A stretch of DNA of 64,000 nucleotides from positions 1 to 64,000 of the forward strand of contig NZ_FNIA01000018.1 of the NCBI RefSeq assembly GCF_900103505.1, written 5' to 3'. The DNA comes from Haloarchaeobius iranensis. Lineage in GTDB: Archaea > Halobacteriota > Halobacteria > Halobacteriales > Natrialbaceae. A program made the translations under genes and the position numbers. Each line of letters starts with the position of its first letter. The stretch's first letter is position 1. Under the pieces are notes generated by a model. That model worked only from the letters and a program-made list of their open reading frames with translations, ran no database searches and was not told the origin of the DNA. Of the stretch, positions 8,369-17,646 are shown in pieces.

Positions 8369-9604
8369 ATGACGGGACAACTCGCGGCGAGCCAGCCGTA
8401 CACGACACGCTTCGAGACCACTGTCGCGGGCGTCGACGGCCGCGAGGTCCGGCTGGAGACCAGCTACTTCTACGCCGAGAGCGGTGGGCAGCCGAGCGAC
8501 CGCGGCACCGTGGGCGACGTGCCGGTGGTCGACGTCCAGGTCGAGGGCGGCGAGCACGTCCACACGCTGGCCGAGGAGCCGAGGTTCCGCGAGGGCTCGT
8601 CGGTGGTCTGTGAGGTGGACCGGGCGTTCCGGCTGTACTGCATGCGGGCCCACACCGCGAGCCACGTGCTGTACGGCGCGGCGCGACGGGTCTGTGACGA
8701 CCTCGGCTACGGCGGCTTCGGCATCGACGAGGAGAAGGTCCGCGTCGACCTGACGACGTCCAGCGAGGTGACCGACGAGACGCTGGTCGAACTGGAGCGA
8801 CTGACGAACCAGGCGGTGTGGGAGTCCCGCGAGGTCGGCTGGAAGTCGGTGCCGCTCGCGGAGCTCCGCGAGGACGAGTTCGTCGCGTTCAACACGAAGA
8901 CCGAGGAGGGCGTGTTCGAGGGCGCCGACGAGGTGCGCGTCGTGACGGTCGGTGAGGGCGACGTGGTGCCGGGCGAATCGACCGACGGCCCGTGGGACGT
9001 GGCGGCCTGCGGCGGAACCCACGTCAGGAACACCCGGGAGATCGGGCCGGTGAGCCTGCTCTCGCGCTCGAACCCCGGCCAGGGGATGACGCGGGTCGAG
9101 TTCGCGGTCGGCGACCGCGGCATCGAACACCGTGCCGCGGAGAAGCGGGCCGTGCTCGACACCGGTCGGGTGCTCGACGCCGCACCGACGGACCTCGCCG
9201 ACGCGGCGGCGCGGCTCTCCGGGCAGGTCGAGGAGCTGGAGGAGTCGCTCGCGTCCGCTCGCAGGGAGCTCGTCGCGTCGGCGCTGTCGGCGGCGGACCC
9301 GGTCGAGCGCGATGGCGCGACCTGGCTGGTCGCGACCGTCGAGGACGTCGAAGCGAACGACTGCCGAGAACCACTTCGGGCGTCAGCGGGGCGGGATGCG
9401 GATGTCGTGGTGGCGGTCGGCGAGTCCGGAGGCACGTTCGTCGCGGTCGCGGCCGGGCCGGACCACGACGCGTCGGCCGTGGTGGAGGCGGTTACGGCCG
9501 ACTACGGCGGAGGTGGTGGTGGCAGCGGGTCGTTCGCACAGGGCGGCGGCATCGACGCATCGCCAGCGAGGGTGGCCGAGGGGCTCGGCAGCGAGGGCAG
9601 CTGA
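8369..9604 (+). CDS. Alanyl-tRNA editing protein (AlaX, long form with DHHA1)
   Basis: This 411-residue protein is a free-standing version of the editing half of alanyl-tRNA synthetase. It hydrolyses tRNA-Ala mischarged with serine or glycine. The zinc-binding editing core shows HTASH (about residues 95-99) and CGGTHVRNTREIG (about 213). A coiled-coil segment follows (VEELEESLASARRELV), then a DHHA1 domain ending in a Gly-rich GGGGGGSGSFAQGGG. There is no aminoacylation domain. ATG 8369 gives MTGQLAASQPY; a TTTTTCTC element about 28 bases upstream is a weak promoter match. The upstream 206 bases hold no other gene I can support. Confidence 0.9.
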   Translation: MTGQLAASQPYTTRFETTVAGVDGREVRLETSYFYAESGGQPSDRGTVGDVPVVDVQVEGGEHVHTLAEEPRFREGSSVVCEVDRAFRLYCMRAHTASHVLYGAARRVCDDLGYGGFGIDEEKVRVDLTTSSEVTDETLVELERLTNQAVWESREVGWKSVPLAELREDEFVAFNTKTEEGVFEGADEVRVVTVGEGDVVPGESTDGPWDVAACGGTHVRNTREIGPVSLLSRSNPGQGMTRVEFAVGDRGIEHRAAEKRAVLDTGRVLDAAPTDLADAAARLSGQVEELEESLASARRELVASALSAADPVERDGATWLVATVEDVEANDCREPLRASAGRDADVVVAVGESGGTFVAVAAGPDHDASAVVEAVTADYGGGGGGSGSFAQGGGIDASPARVAEGLGSEGS

Positions 9605-9630
9605 ACCCCCGGTTCGGCCACGAGTGTAGA

Positions 9631-9657
9631 CGGCGTACGACGAGGGGACGTACGCCG
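9631..9657. terminator. Perfect hairpin after the alanyl-tRNA editing gene
   Basis: The arms CGGCGTACG and CGTACGCCG are perfect 9-base complements around a 9-base loop, 27 bases after the stop. It lacks a following T run, so it may be a 3' end processing or stabilising structure, not a classical terminator. Confidence 0.4.
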
Positions 9658-9713
9658 GAAGGACCGACAGACAGCAGTGGAAAGTACCGAACCATGCTGT
9701 CTAAAGGTTATCA

Positions 9714-9749
9714 TTCCGGCCTGAACGAAAGAGCCGACGACTGCCGGAA
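9714..9749. promoter_or_regulatory. Inverted repeat upstream of the FilR1-type regulator
   Basis: TTCCGGC and GCCGGAA form a perfect 7-base inverted repeat with 22 bases between the arms. It lies just before the A/T element at 9770-9780 that probably drives the regulator. It could be an operator for autoregulation; that is inference only. Confidence 0.3.
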
Positions 9750-9826
9750 CGTTCCGACGTACTCGGAAAGTTTGATAATACAGCCGAGAAGAAAACACAT
9801 ATGCCCGCCGCGTCGTCACGTCCCGT

Positions 9827-10618
9827 ATGGTCGGACCGACCGAGCGTGTCGAGTTCGTCTGTGGCTCGCGCTCCCGTCAGGAGGTGCTCCTCTCCCTCGC
9901 CAGCGAGCCACGCGAGCGGCAGGCGGTCGTCGCATCGACCACCGCGAGCGAATCGGCGGTGTACGACGCGATAAGCCGGCTCTCTGACCGCGGCTTCTGC
10001 TACGAACGCGACGACGGCTACTGGGCGCTCACGGGGACGGGACGGGCCGTCGCGGACCTGCTCGGCCGTGTGGGCACCGTCGAGTCCGTCGTCGACGGCA
10101 CCCGGCCCTACTTCGACGAGCACGACCTCGGCGTCCTCCCGGACGCGGACCGCCAGGAACTCCACCGGCTCGCCGGCTGTGAGGTCGTGGAGTCGCCAGA
10201 GACGGACCCGTTCCGTGCGGCTCGACGGGTGCGGACCGCCATCGCGGACGCCGACCACGTCTCGATCCTCGCGCCGGTGTACGACGACCGGTTCGCCGAC
10301 GCCCTGCTCGAGGGCGACCCCGACTCCGCGCGGCTGGTGATCGACCCCGAGATACTGGAGCTCACGCCCGAGGACGACGCGAACGCCGACGAGCCGCCGC
10401 CGTTCACGGAGCTGGTCGACATCCGCGTCGCCGAGGTCCAGTTCGCGATGACCGTCACCGAGTCCGGCGTCTTCCTCTCGCTCCCGACGCTCGACGGCAC
10501 CTACGACCCACAGACCGAACTCGTCAGGGAGTCCGACGCGGCCGCCGACTGGGGGGCGACGCTGTTCGCACGAATCTGGGAGCGGGCGACGCCCGTCGAG
10601 GCGCTCGTCGAGGACTGA
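9827..10618 (+). CDS. HTH regulator with FilR1-type ligand domain
   Basis: The 263-residue protein begins with a winged helix (about 10-80; ESAVYDAISRLSDRGF) followed by a domain like the FilR1/DUF1724 middle domain of archaeal regulators (VSILAPVYDDRFADALLEG and the C-terminal LFARIWERA). Such proteins are haloarchaeal transcription factors of mostly unknown signal. The ATG at 9827 is preceded by a TATA-like TTTGATAATAC around 9770-9780, implying a leader of about 20 bases. Another ATG at 9801 is in a different frame. The gene stands alone between an editing factor and an acyl-CoA dehydrogenase, so its targets cannot be read from context. Confidence 0.85.
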   Translation: MVGPTERVEFVCGSRSRQEVLLSLASEPRERQAVVASTTASESAVYDAISRLSDRGFCYERDDGYWALTGTGRAVADLLGRVGTVESVVDGTRPYFDEHDLGVLPDADRQELHRLAGCEVVESPETDPFRAARRVRTAIADADHVSILAPVYDDRFADALLEGDPDSARLVIDPEILELTPEDDANADEPPPFTELVDIRVAEVQFAMTVTESGVFLSLPTLDGTYDPQTELVRESDAAADWGATLFARIWERATPVEALVED

Positions 10619-10695
10619 GCCGGTCCCCGGTCGGGGTCGACGTCCCCGCCGCGAGAATGGGGCAACTTTTTCCACTCGCTCCCGAAGGCAGTGGT

Positions 10696-11838
10696 ATGAA
10701 TCTGAGTTCGGAGCAGGCCGCCGTCCGCGACGTGGTGCGCGAGTTCGCGGCCGAGGAGCTACGGCCGGTGGCCCGGGAGTGCGACGCAGAGCAGACCTTC
10801 CCCGAGGACGTCTGGGATGGGCTGGCGGAGCTGGACCTGACCGGGCTGACCGTTCCCGAGGAGTACGGCGGCTACGACGCCGACCCCGTAACGTACGCCA
10901 TCATCAACGAGGAGCTCGCCCACGGGATGCTCGCAGTGGCGACCGCGCTGTCGGTCCACGGGCTCGCGACCTCCTGCATCGACGAGTTCGGCACCCAGGA
11001 CGTGCGCGACGAGTGGCTCCCCGAGATGGTCGACGGCCGCCCCGTCGGCGCGTTCGCCCTCTCGGAGCCCGAGGCCGGCTCGAACCCCGCCGAGATGTCC
11101 ACCGTCGCCGAGCACGAGGGCGACGAGTTCGTCCTGAACGGGAAGAAGCAGTGGATCACGAACGGCCGCCGCGCCGGCGTCTACGTCGTCTTCGCGAAGA
11201 CCGACCGCGACGACCCCGGCTCCATCACCCAGTTCCTCGTCCCCGCGGACACCGACGGCGTCAGCGTCGGGAAGAAGGAGGACAAGCTCGGCCTCCGGGC
11301 GTCGGACACGACGACGCTCATCTTCGAGGACGCACGCATCCCGGCCAAGTACCAGCTCACCGAGGAGGGCCGCGGGCTCTCCGCCGCGTTCCAGATTCTG
11401 ACGGGCGGGCGCATCGCCATCGGCGCACAGTCCGTCGGGCTCGCCCAGGCCGCCCTCGACGCCGCCGTCGAGTACGCCCAGCAGCGCGAGCAGTTCGAGC
11501 AGCCCATCGCGGACTTCCAGGCCATCCGGCACAAGCTGGCGGAGATGCAGACGAAGGTCACCGCCGGTCGCCTGCTCACCCGCGAGGCCGCCCAGAAGAA
11601 GGCCGCCGGCGCGGGCATGGAGACCGCGTTCCTCGCGAGCCAGGCGAAGTACTTCGCCAGCGAGGCCGCGATGGACGTGGCCAACGAGGCCGTCCAGATA
11701 CACGGCGGCTACGGCTACACCACCGACTTCCCCGTCGAACGCTTCTACCGCGACGCGAAGATCCTCACCATCTACGAGGGCACCACCGAGATACAGAAGA
11801 AGATCATCGCGCGGCACCTGCTCGGCGACGACGCCTGA
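10696..11838 (+). CDS. Acyl-CoA dehydrogenase
   Basis: This 380-residue FAD flavoprotein oxidises acyl-CoA thioesters to trans-2-enoyl-CoA and passes electrons to ETF. The family blocks are in order: GLTVPEEYGGYD, GAFALSEPEAGSN (FAD/substrate loop), NGKKQWITNG, and GGRIAIGAQSVGLAQ. The C-terminal IYEGTTEIQKKIIARHLL contains the catalytic Glu of short/medium-chain type enzymes. A TTTTT element centred 27 bases upstream of ATG 10696 supports this start over the ATG at 10657. It is a lone gene here, so chain length and pathway (fatty acid, branched-chain amino acid or glutaryl-CoA breakdown) are not fixed. Confidence 0.93.
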   Translation: MNLSSEQAAVRDVVREFAAEELRPVARECDAEQTFPEDVWDGLAELDLTGLTVPEEYGGYDADPVTYAIINEELAHGMLAVATALSVHGLATSCIDEFGTQDVRDEWLPEMVDGRPVGAFALSEPEAGSNPAEMSTVAEHEGDEFVLNGKKQWITNGRRAGVYVVFAKTDRDDPGSITQFLVPADTDGVSVGKKEDKLGLRASDTTTLIFEDARIPAKYQLTEEGRGLSAAFQILTGGRIAIGAQSVGLAQAALDAAVEYAQQREQFEQPIADFQAIRHKLAEMQTKVTAGRLLTREAAQKKAAGAGMETAFLASQAKYFASEAAMDVANEAVQIHGGYGYTTDFPVERFYRDAKILTIYEGTTEIQKKIIARHLLGDDA

Positions 11839-11880
11839 GGCGTTCCGACGCGCCAGTCGTTTCCCGCACGCGACCCCTGA

Positions 11881-11888
11881 AATTATTA
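11881..11888 (+). promoter_or_regulatory. TATA-like element of the gene at 11913
   Basis: AATTATTA is centred 28 bases before ATG 11913 and stands out in a GC-rich background. It supports that start codon and a leaderless transcript. Confidence 0.6.
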
Positions 11889-11912
11889 TCGTCGCTCCCG
11901 TTGGCCTCACCG

Positions 11913-12755
11913 ATGGCCACCGGCAGGACCGACCCGGACCGGAACGGCACCGGCGGGTCCGACGGACGGGACGACGAGCAGACCGACCAGCGACCCACGA
12001 GCGTCTCGCCGGCGGCGCTCACCTGTCGGCTCCGGTCCGCCGTCGGGGAGACCGAAGCGGTTACTCTCCGGGTCCAGCCGACCGAGGACGGGTCCGAGGT
12101 CGAGCGTGTGCTGCACGCCGACGAGGCGCTGACGACGACCGCCGAGCTCGACCACCACGTCACGCTGGCCTGTGCCCGCGTCCTCGTCACCGAACTGCCC
12201 GGCTCCGCGTCCGACGTCCGACTCGTCCGGCCGACGTTCCGGACCTGCGCGGCCGACGACGCCGTCGCGCACGAGGCGACGTTCCGCCGCGACGGCGACA
12301 GCTTCGTCCGCGAGGGGCGCCGGGGACCGCCGACACCGCCCGCGTCAGCCCCCTCGTACACCCTGGAGCGGCTCCGCGGGAACGGCCTCTTCGCCGGCCT
12401 CGTCGTCCCCTTCCTCGCCGGGGTCACACGGCGGCTGTTCGGCCTCCGCGAGCGATTCGGCGACGGCGACGTGACCGTCACGCGCGACGAGCTCGTCGTC
12501 CGGTTCGACGCCACCGCGGGTGCACAGCAACACGGCGACATCCGGGTCGAAAACGGCGCGCTGTGTGTCTGGCTGCTCGGCGAAACCGACCGCGGAGACG
12601 GTGTCGAGCGGAGCGAACGCGTCGCTCGCATCGTGCCACCCTTCCCGATAACGGCCGACGGGGCGACGGCCGAGCGAACCGCCGATGGCGTCGTCGTCGC
12701 CCTGCCACGCTGTGGCCGCGGTGACTCCGCCGACGGCTCGGTCCTGCTCGACTAG
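11913..12755 (+). CDS. Uncharacterised haloarchaeal protein, 280 residues
   Basis: I do not recognise the family. Residues 1-30 are a hydrophilic, probably disordered Gly/Asp/Arg tail. A mixed alpha/beta part follows (about 35-135), then a Pro-rich linker. A short hydrophobic stretch [20 protein letters not shown] (about 156-175) could be one membrane or amphipathic helix. The end is a beta-rich region ([12 protein letters not shown] ... DGVVVALP). The beta-rich end faintly recalls small heat-shock-type sandwiches but I cannot support that. Codon use matches neighbours. Its stop overlaps the stop of the convergent cysE by four bases. Confidence 0.65.
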   Translation: MATGRTDPDRNGTGGSDGRDDEQTDQRPTSVSPAALTCRLRSAVGETEAVTLRVQPTEDGSEVERVLHADEALTTTAELDHHVTLACARVLVTELPGSASDVRLVRPTFRTCAADDAVAHEATFRRDGDSFVREGRRGPPTPPASAPSYTLERLRGNGLFAGLVVPFLAGVTRRLFGLRERFGDGDVTVTRDELVVRFDATAGAQQHGDIRVENGALCVWLLGETDRGDGVERSERVARIVPPFPITADGATAERTADGVVVALPRCGRGDSADGSVLLD

Positions 12756-13390
12756 TCGTCGGCCTCGACCTCGGTCCCGTCAGCGGGTGACGGCTCCGCC
12801 GGGGAGTCGTCGTCGACGGTCCCGACTTCGCCGGTTTCGGCGTCCTCCGCTCCGTCGTCGCTCACGTCCTCCGACTCACCGCCGGCGACGTGGACCGCCG
12901 GAACACCGGCCCAGGTCTCGCCCGCCGGGACGTCCTTCGTCAACACCGAGCCGGCCCCGACCCGCGCGTCGTCCCCGACGCGGATGTCTCCCAGCAGGGT
13001 CGCGTTCGCACCGACGACGACGCCGTCGCCCAGCGTCGGGTGCCGTTTCTCGGGGTCGGGCGAGTTCCCGCCGAGGGTGACGCCGTGGTACATGTGCACG
13101 TCGTCGCCGACCTCGGCCGTCTCGCCGATGACGACGCCCATCCCGTGGTCGATGACGACCCGGCGACCCAGCTCCGCCCCGGGGTGGATCTCGACGCCGG
13201 TCATGAACCGGACGAACTGCGAGAGCAGCCGCGCCGTCAGATGGAAGCCTCCCTCCCAGAGCCGGTGGATGGCGACGTGCGCCCAGACGGCGTGCAGGCC
13301 CGCGTAGCAGGTCAGCACCTCGACGCTGCTCTTCGCTGCAGGGTCGCGCTCCAGCACCGCCGCCACGTCCTCGCGGAGTCGGGCCAGCAT
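12752..13390 (-). CDS. cysE: Serine O-acetyltransferase
   Basis: This 212-residue enzyme acetylates L-serine with acetyl-CoA to O-acetylserine, the first step of cysteine synthesis. The N-terminal helical domain (about 1-65) has [23 protein letters not shown] split across the CysE signature. The left-handed beta-helix has hexapeptide repeats with the catalytic-region [20 protein letters not shown] and the acetyl-CoA loop [11 protein letters not shown]. The last 45 residues form an acidic, low-complexity tail unusual for bacterial CysE but usual for haloarchaeal proteins. No cysK lies nearby. The promoter is not obvious within the 259 bases upstream. Confidence 0.92.
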   Translation of the reverse strand: MLARLREDVAAVLERDPAAKSSVEVLTCYAGLHAVWAHVAIHRLWEGGFHLTARLLSQFVRFMTGVEIHPGAELGRRVVIDHGMGVVIGETAEVGDDVHMYHGVTLGGNSPDPEKRHPTLGDGVVVGANATLLGDIRVGDDARVGAGSVLTKDVPAGETWAGVPAVHVAGGESEDVSDDGAEDAETGEVGTVDDDSPAEPSPADGTEVEADD

Positions 13391-13649
13391 CAGCGTCCCA
13401 CCCCGCGGTCACGCGCACCCGACGAGGGACAGCAACACGCCGTGCTCGACCGGTGGTGGTCGACGGCGATACGGTCGGGTACAGATGTGACCGACATACA
13501 CATTCGTGGGAGCGGAGCGGCAAAAAGGGGTACGGTTCCGCGACCGGGACGCACAGCCGCCGTCGCGGGTGGTCGCTCGAGGACGTCCCCCTGACCCGCG
13601 GTTGCGGGCTGGTGCTTATCCGCCTCCGACGCGAACAGTACCACGAGGT

Positions 13650-13871
13650 ATGAGCACAGACAACACAGAGTCGACGGCGGAGATCTCCGAGACCACCACC
13701 TGGCCGGAGTTAGGCATCGCACTGTACGAGCGACTGACCGGGAGAGGCGCGACTATCGAGTACGTCTTCGAGGAGATGGAGGTCGCGGTGCCGAGCAAGG
13801 CAGGCGAAGACGCAGAGCACGCACACTGGAAGGTCGACGGCACGGTCAGCATCAGGACACACGAGGACTGA
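13650..13871 (+). CDS. Small conserved protein, first of a coupled pair
   Basis: The 73-residue product is acidic and of unknown family. It starts MSTDNTESTAEIS with a flexible tail, then a compact part (WPELGIALYERLTGRGATIE and strands around VAVPS and KVDGTVSIRT). Its TGA overlaps the ATG of the next gene as ATGA, so the two are probably co-translated. A TGCTTATC element about 31 bases upstream may be the promoter. The partner is equally unknown. No signal peptide or membrane segment is visible. Confidence 0.65.
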   Translation: MSTDNTESTAEISETTTWPELGIALYERLTGRGATIEYVFEEMEVAVPSKAGEDAEHAHWKVDGTVSIRTHED

Positions 13872-14218
13872 TGACGACCGCGGTCGAACCGCTGTCGGTC
13901 GACGCCTCGCTCGACGTGACGGTCGACGGCAGCCGGTGTGCGGTCTGGAACGAGTCCGACCTGCTCGTCGTCAACGCGCCGACGCTGTCGGCGGCCCGGA
14001 GCCTCGTCTCTGGAGTGGACGCGCTCCCGCTGCCACGGCGACGCCTGACGGGGGCGCTCTCGGCCACCGACCTCACAGTGGAGGTCCGTGTCAGACACAC
14101 ACCTGTCGCACGGGCTGGGGCCGGCGTGACGCCGTCCAGGCTCGCAGCGGCGGCCGGCTACGAAGCCGACGTGTCGCTGCGAGGACTCGCCGTCGCCGCC
14201 TGGCGGGGGCTGCTGTAG
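13871..14218 (+). CDS. Unknown protein, second of a coupled pair
   Basis: This 115-residue protein is coupled to the preceding gene by an ATGA overlap. It is less acidic than most proteins here, rich in Ala, Val and Leu, and predicted beta-alpha (LDVTVDGSRCAVWNESDLLVVNA split over two strands, then AARSLVSGVDAL helix). It ends with a mildly hydrophobic helix (LRGLAVAAWRGLL). I know no function. The overlap and shared strand suggest that the two proteins interact or act in one process. After it, 242 bases hold no gene I can support. Confidence 0.6.
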   Translation: MTTAVEPLSVDASLDVTVDGSRCAVWNESDLLVVNAPTLSAARSLVSGVDALPLPRRRLTGALSATDLTVEVRVRHTPVARAGAGVTPSRLAAAAGYEADVSLRGLAVAAWRGLL

Positions 14219-14460
14219 TCGCTCCCGCCGACGACGTGGCCCAGTGCGCTTGCTGTCGGCGAGATTTCCCGCGGGTTGCCACTCGTCCGGAGTTGCGGTG
14301 ACACCCCGAGCACGAGTCGTCCCCACGCCGCGAGGTCACTCCGCCCGGTGTCCTACCGGCCCGCCCGGGTTCGGTCACCACCCCCAGCGACCCCACCGAC
14401 GCTCGGGGGCACGACACCGACACGAAACGCGCTTCAGTCACGAACGACTACGGACGTGGC

Positions 14461-14781
14461 ATGAGTGGACTCGACGACCTGCAAGCCGACGTGACCGAAG
14501 CCTACGAGGATATCGACGGCGAGCTCGACCTCGACCGCGAGACCACGAACGAGCTGGCGATGCTCGCCGCCGGCCTCGGCACCGACACCGACCAGCTGGT
14601 CGAGCGCGCGGTGCACCTGCTGTTCCAGACCACCGTCGACTCGGGAAAGCTGGACTTCCACCTGCGCTCGGCGTACGACGTGACCTACGACGAGTACCTC
14701 TCCGGTATGACCTACGAGGAGATGACCGGCGGGAGCTTCCCACAGCCGGAGACGAACGACGACCGTCGCTACCAGTTCTGA
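14461..14781 (+). CDS. Conserved haloarchaeal protein, possibly a small DNA-binding helix protein
   Basis: The 106-residue protein is acidic and mostly helical. Its middle, ETTNELAMLAAGLGTDTDQL, followed by VERAVHLLFQTTVDSG, resembles the helix pair of ribbon-helix-helix proteins but lacks a clear N-terminal strand, so that assignment is weak. The C-terminus (YDEYLSGMTYEEMTGGSFP) is characteristic-looking but unknown to me. It has no cysteines or membrane segments. Its stop faces the aminotransferase stop, 18 bases away. Confidence 0.6.
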   Translation: MSGLDDLQADVTEAYEDIDGELDLDRETTNELAMLAAGLGTDTDQLVERAVHLLFQTTVDSGKLDFHLRSAYDVTYDEYLSGMTYEEMTGGSFPQPETNDDRRYQF

Positions 14782-14799
14782 CGCGAGTCGCGGCCCGTC

Positions 14800-16170
14800 T
14801 CAGTACGCGTCGCTGGAGTCCGCCGTGGCGACGGCCGCGTCGCGCTCTGCGGCCTCGGCGGCCTCGATGAACAGGTTCGCACCGAGCTCTATCTCGCGCT
14901 CGGTGACGTCGAGCGGCGGGAGCAGGCGCAGGCTCTTGTAGCCGCAGCCGAGCGTGAGCAGGCCACGGTGGAGGGCCTCCTTGACCACCGCTTCGCGGCG
15001 GTCCTTGCTGTCGAACTCGACGGCGAACATCAGACCGCGGCCACGGATGTCGACGATAGAGTCGAGATCGGCGTCGGCGATGGTCTCCCAGAGCTGACGA
15101 CCGCGCACCTGGGCGTTCTCGAGGAGGTCGTACTCGTCGATGGCGTCCATCGTGACGACGCCCTGTGCCGCCGAGAGGATGTCACCGGCACCCCACGTCG
15201 AGGAGAGGCGACCCTTCTCGTCGGGGAAGACGTCGGAACGCGAGACCGTCGCACCGACACGCAGGCCCTTCGCGGACGTGATAACGTCGGGCGTGAGGTC
15301 GAGGTGGTCGACGCCCCACATCTCGCCGGTGCGGCCCAGCCCCGCCTGTATCTCGTCGGCGATGACGTAGATGCCGTGCTCCTTGCGGATGTCGGCGATA
15401 TCGCGGATGAAGCCGTCGTGGGGGACGCGGTAGCCACCCTCGCCCTGGACGGGTTCGAGGATGATGTACGCGACCTCGTCGGGGTCGACGTTGCCGGCCG
15501 CGTGGAGCTTGTCGGCGAGGACGTTCCCGCCGTGGCCGTCCGTACACCAGCGCTGCTGGTACTCCTCCTCGGTCGAGATGTAGGGCACGGAGACGACGCC
15601 CGGCACCTCCGGGTAGCCCTTGCGGTGGACCGTCTTCGAGCGGTTGAGCGAGAGCGCCCCGAGCGTGCGGCCGTGGAACGCACCCTCGAAGGTGAACGCG
15701 CGGTGGCCACGCTGGTTGTAGCAGATCTTGATGGCGTTCTCGACGGCCTCGGCACCGGAGTTCGAGAGGAACACGCGGTCCATGTCGTAGTGGTCCGTCG
15801 CGTCGACGAGCCGGTCCATCAGCTGCGTCGGCGTCGGAATGTCGGGGTCCTCCGGCGGCCAGCCACCGCTGGCGTAGAAGTCCTGGCCGGCGATCTTCAC
15901 CGGGTCGATCAGTTCGAGCTCCGAGAGCGGTTCCATCACCTTCGGGTTGTTGTACCCGAGCGGCGCGGCGGCGACGTGGCTCGTGAAGTCGAGCAGGACG
16001 TTGCCGTCGACGTCGGTACAGAACGGGCCCTCCGACTCCTCGGTGATATCCCAGACGAAGTCGTAGACGTAGGTGCTCGGTGCAGAGAACTGCTGGTGGT
16101 ACTTCACCCACTGTTTCGCCTTCTCCCCGGGCATCTCTCGTACCCGTGGCTCGGCCGTTTCTCTGTCCAT
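14800..16170 (-). CDS. Class III PLP-dependent aminotransferase (4-aminobutyrate aminotransferase-like)
   Basis: This 456-residue aminotransferase transfers an omega-amino group, from 4-aminobutyrate, ornithine or a similar diamine, to 2-oxoglutarate using pyridoxal phosphate. Family landmarks are VFLSNSGAEAVENAIKI, FEGAFHGRTLGALSL, ILEPVQGEGGYRVP and VIADEIQAGLGRTG (cofactor Asp). The SAKGLRVGA block holds the Schiff-base Lys. The start is set at ATG 16170 because a GTATTAAA element at 16194-16201 is centred 27 bases upstream; the GTG two codons earlier is less likely. It is followed on the same strand by nothing related, so the substrate is inferred only from overall similarity. Confidence 0.85.
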   Translation of the reverse strand: MDRETAEPRVREMPGEKAKQWVKYHQQFSAPSTYVYDFVWDITEESEGPFCTDVDGNVLLDFTSHVAAAPLGYNNPKVMEPLSELELIDPVKIAGQDFYASGGWPPEDPDIPTPTQLMDRLVDATDHYDMDRVFLSNSGAEAVENAIKICYNQRGHRAFTFEGAFHGRTLGALSLNRSKTVHRKGYPEVPGVVSVPYISTEEEYQQRWCTDGHGGNVLADKLHAAGNVDPDEVAYIILEPVQGEGGYRVPHDGFIRDIADIRKEHGIYVIADEIQAGLGRTGEMWGVDHLDLTPDVITSAKGLRVGATVSRSDVFPDEKGRLSSTWGAGDILSAAQGVVTMDAIDEYDLLENAQVRGRQLWETIADADLDSIVDIRGRGLMFAVEFDSKDRREAVVKEALHRGLLTLGCGYKSLRLLPPLDVTEREIELGANLFIEAAEAAERDAAVATADSSDAY

Positions 16171-16193
16171 ATCCACGCTATGGGGACCGCTCG

Positions 16194-16201
16194 TTTAATA
16201 C
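16194..16201 (-). promoter_or_regulatory. TATA-like element of the aminotransferase gene
   Basis: GTATTAAA on the minus strand is centred 27 bases before ATG 16170, which decides the start codon and implies a leaderless transcript. Confidence 0.65.
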
Positions 16202-16237
16202 ATTCGTTTAGTTCCACACAACATTTGCGCGGGGCCG

Positions 16238-17539
16238 TCACACGAACAGGATGGCGAGAGCGCCGGCACCGCCGGCGACGACGAGCACCCCGCTGAGGAC
16301 GGCGACTCGACGAGCGAACTGTCGGTTCGGGCTCGCGGCGGTGAGCCCCGCCTTGACCAGCACCGACGACGCCGTCGCGAGCAGCACCGAGATGACCGTC
16401 GTCGAGGTGCTGAGGGTCCCGCCGCGGTGCAGCAGCACTGCGGAGGTGGTCGCGCCGGCGCTCGACACCAGTCCGGAGGCGGCGGCCGTCGCGATGAACC
16501 CCTCCTGGCCGAACCGGGCCTCGGCGACCGCACCGACCACGAGGACGGCGAGGAACATCGCGCCGAAGCCGAGCGCGTACCGGAGCGAGAACGGGCTCTC
16601 CAGTTCCATCTCGACGCTGTCGCGCCAGTCGGCCGACCACGCCGCGACCCCGAACGAGGCCAGCACGAGCAACACGAGCGGCACCGCCGTCGGGACCAGA
16701 ACGTCGGTCGAGACCGAGAACGCGACGACGATGAAGAGGTTCCGGAGTGCCATCGCTGCGTCCGCGAGCAGGATGGCGGCGACCGCGTACGCGACGGCGT
16801 TCTCCTGCTGGCGGACGTGGTCCATCATCGAGCCGACGACCGCCGTCGACGAGGCCAGCCCGCCGAAGAAGCCAGTGACCGCGATACCGCGGCTCCCGTA
16901 GGTCATCACGACCGCGTAGTTGACGATACCGATGGCCGCGACCGTCACGACCATCAGCCAGACGACACGCGGCTCTATCGTGATTCCCTCGACGCCCAGT
17001 GGCTCGTACGCGTAGGTCCGTTCGCCGGTCGGCAACAGCGGGTAGACCACGAACGCCAGGATTGCGAACTCGGCACCCGAGCGCACCTCCTCACGAGAGA
17101 GGTTGTCGGCGAACGAGTGCAGCTCCCGCTTCAGCACGAGCAGCATCGAGGAGAGCACTGCGACGGTGACCCCTTCGAGGACGAAGCCGACGACGACGAG
17201 CGCGCCGACCCCGTAGGTCACGAGCATCGACATCGAGGTGGTCAGCGCCAGCCCGCTCTCCCCGCCCTCCATCAGCCCGCGGACCGCCAGCAACACGCCC
17301 TGGGCGACGACGAGGACGCCACCGACGACGTGCAGCAGACCTCCCCACTGCGTCTCCATGGCCAGCAGCGTGAACACGCCGCCCGCGACCGCGATGAGGG
17401 AGAACGTCCGGACCCCGGCCGACTTCTGTGACCACTCGCGTTCGAGCCCGAGGAACATCCCGAGCGCTCCAGCGAGGATCAGCTGGATGACCGAACCGTC
17501 CAGCGAGAGGCTCGCGGAGCCCTGGAGTAGGATGTTCAC
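16238..17539 (-). CDS. MgtC/SapB-DUF4010 family membrane protein
   Basis: The 433-residue protein has about a dozen hydrophobic segments. The N-terminal 130 residues match the MgtC/SapB domain (GALGMFLGLEREW and SAGVRTFSLIAV signatures). The rest matches the DUF4010 C-terminal half (GFFGGLASSTAVVGSM and GLVSSAGATTSAVLL repeats). Such fused proteins are predicted membrane transporters or regulators, with no proven substrate. The start is GTG 17539. A TTTTTTACA element on the minus strand at 17562-17570, centred 27 bases upstream, supports it. The aminotransferase gene follows on the same strand after 61 bases but has its own promoter. Confidence 0.88.
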   Translation of the reverse strand: MNILLQGSASLSLDGSVIQLILAGALGMFLGLEREWSQKSAGVRTFSLIAVAGGVFTLLAMETQWGGLLHVVGGVLVVAQGVLLAVRGLMEGGESGLALTTSMSMLVTYGVGALVVVGFVLEGVTVAVLSSMLLVLKRELHSFADNLSREEVRSGAEFAILAFVVYPLLPTGERTYAYEPLGVEGITIEPRVVWLMVVTVAAIGIVNYAVVMTYGSRGIAVTGFFGGLASSTAVVGSMMDHVRQQENAVAYAVAAILLADAAMALRNLFIVVAFSVSTDVLVPTAVPLVLLVLASFGVAAWSADWRDSVEMELESPFSLRYALGFGAMFLAVLVVGAVAEARFGQEGFIATAAASGLVSSAGATTSAVLLHRGGTLSTSTTVISVLLATASSVLVKAGLTAASPNRQFARRVAVLSGVLVVAGGAGALAILFV

Positions 17540-17561
17540 CCCACATCATACCCCGCTCCCA

Positions 17562-17570
17562 TGTAAAAAA
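17562..17570 (-). promoter_or_regulatory. TATA-like element of the MgtC/DUF4010 gene
   Basis: Minus-strand TTTTTTACA is centred 27 bases before the GTG start at 17539. Confidence 0.6.
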
Positions 17571-17646
17571 CCTGTCCTCGGCAGGGGGTGGTCGCACGGG
17601 TGATACTTCGCTCCCGGTCGGCTGGGACAGCGTCTTCCTCGGACCG

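Noticed and set aside
9801-10000. ATG 9801, which is well placed after the TATA-like box at 9770-9780
   Set aside because: Its frame gives a Ser/Arg-rich translation overlapping the FilR1-type gene, whose own frame from 9827 is clearly the real one. The ATG probably lies in the 5' leader.
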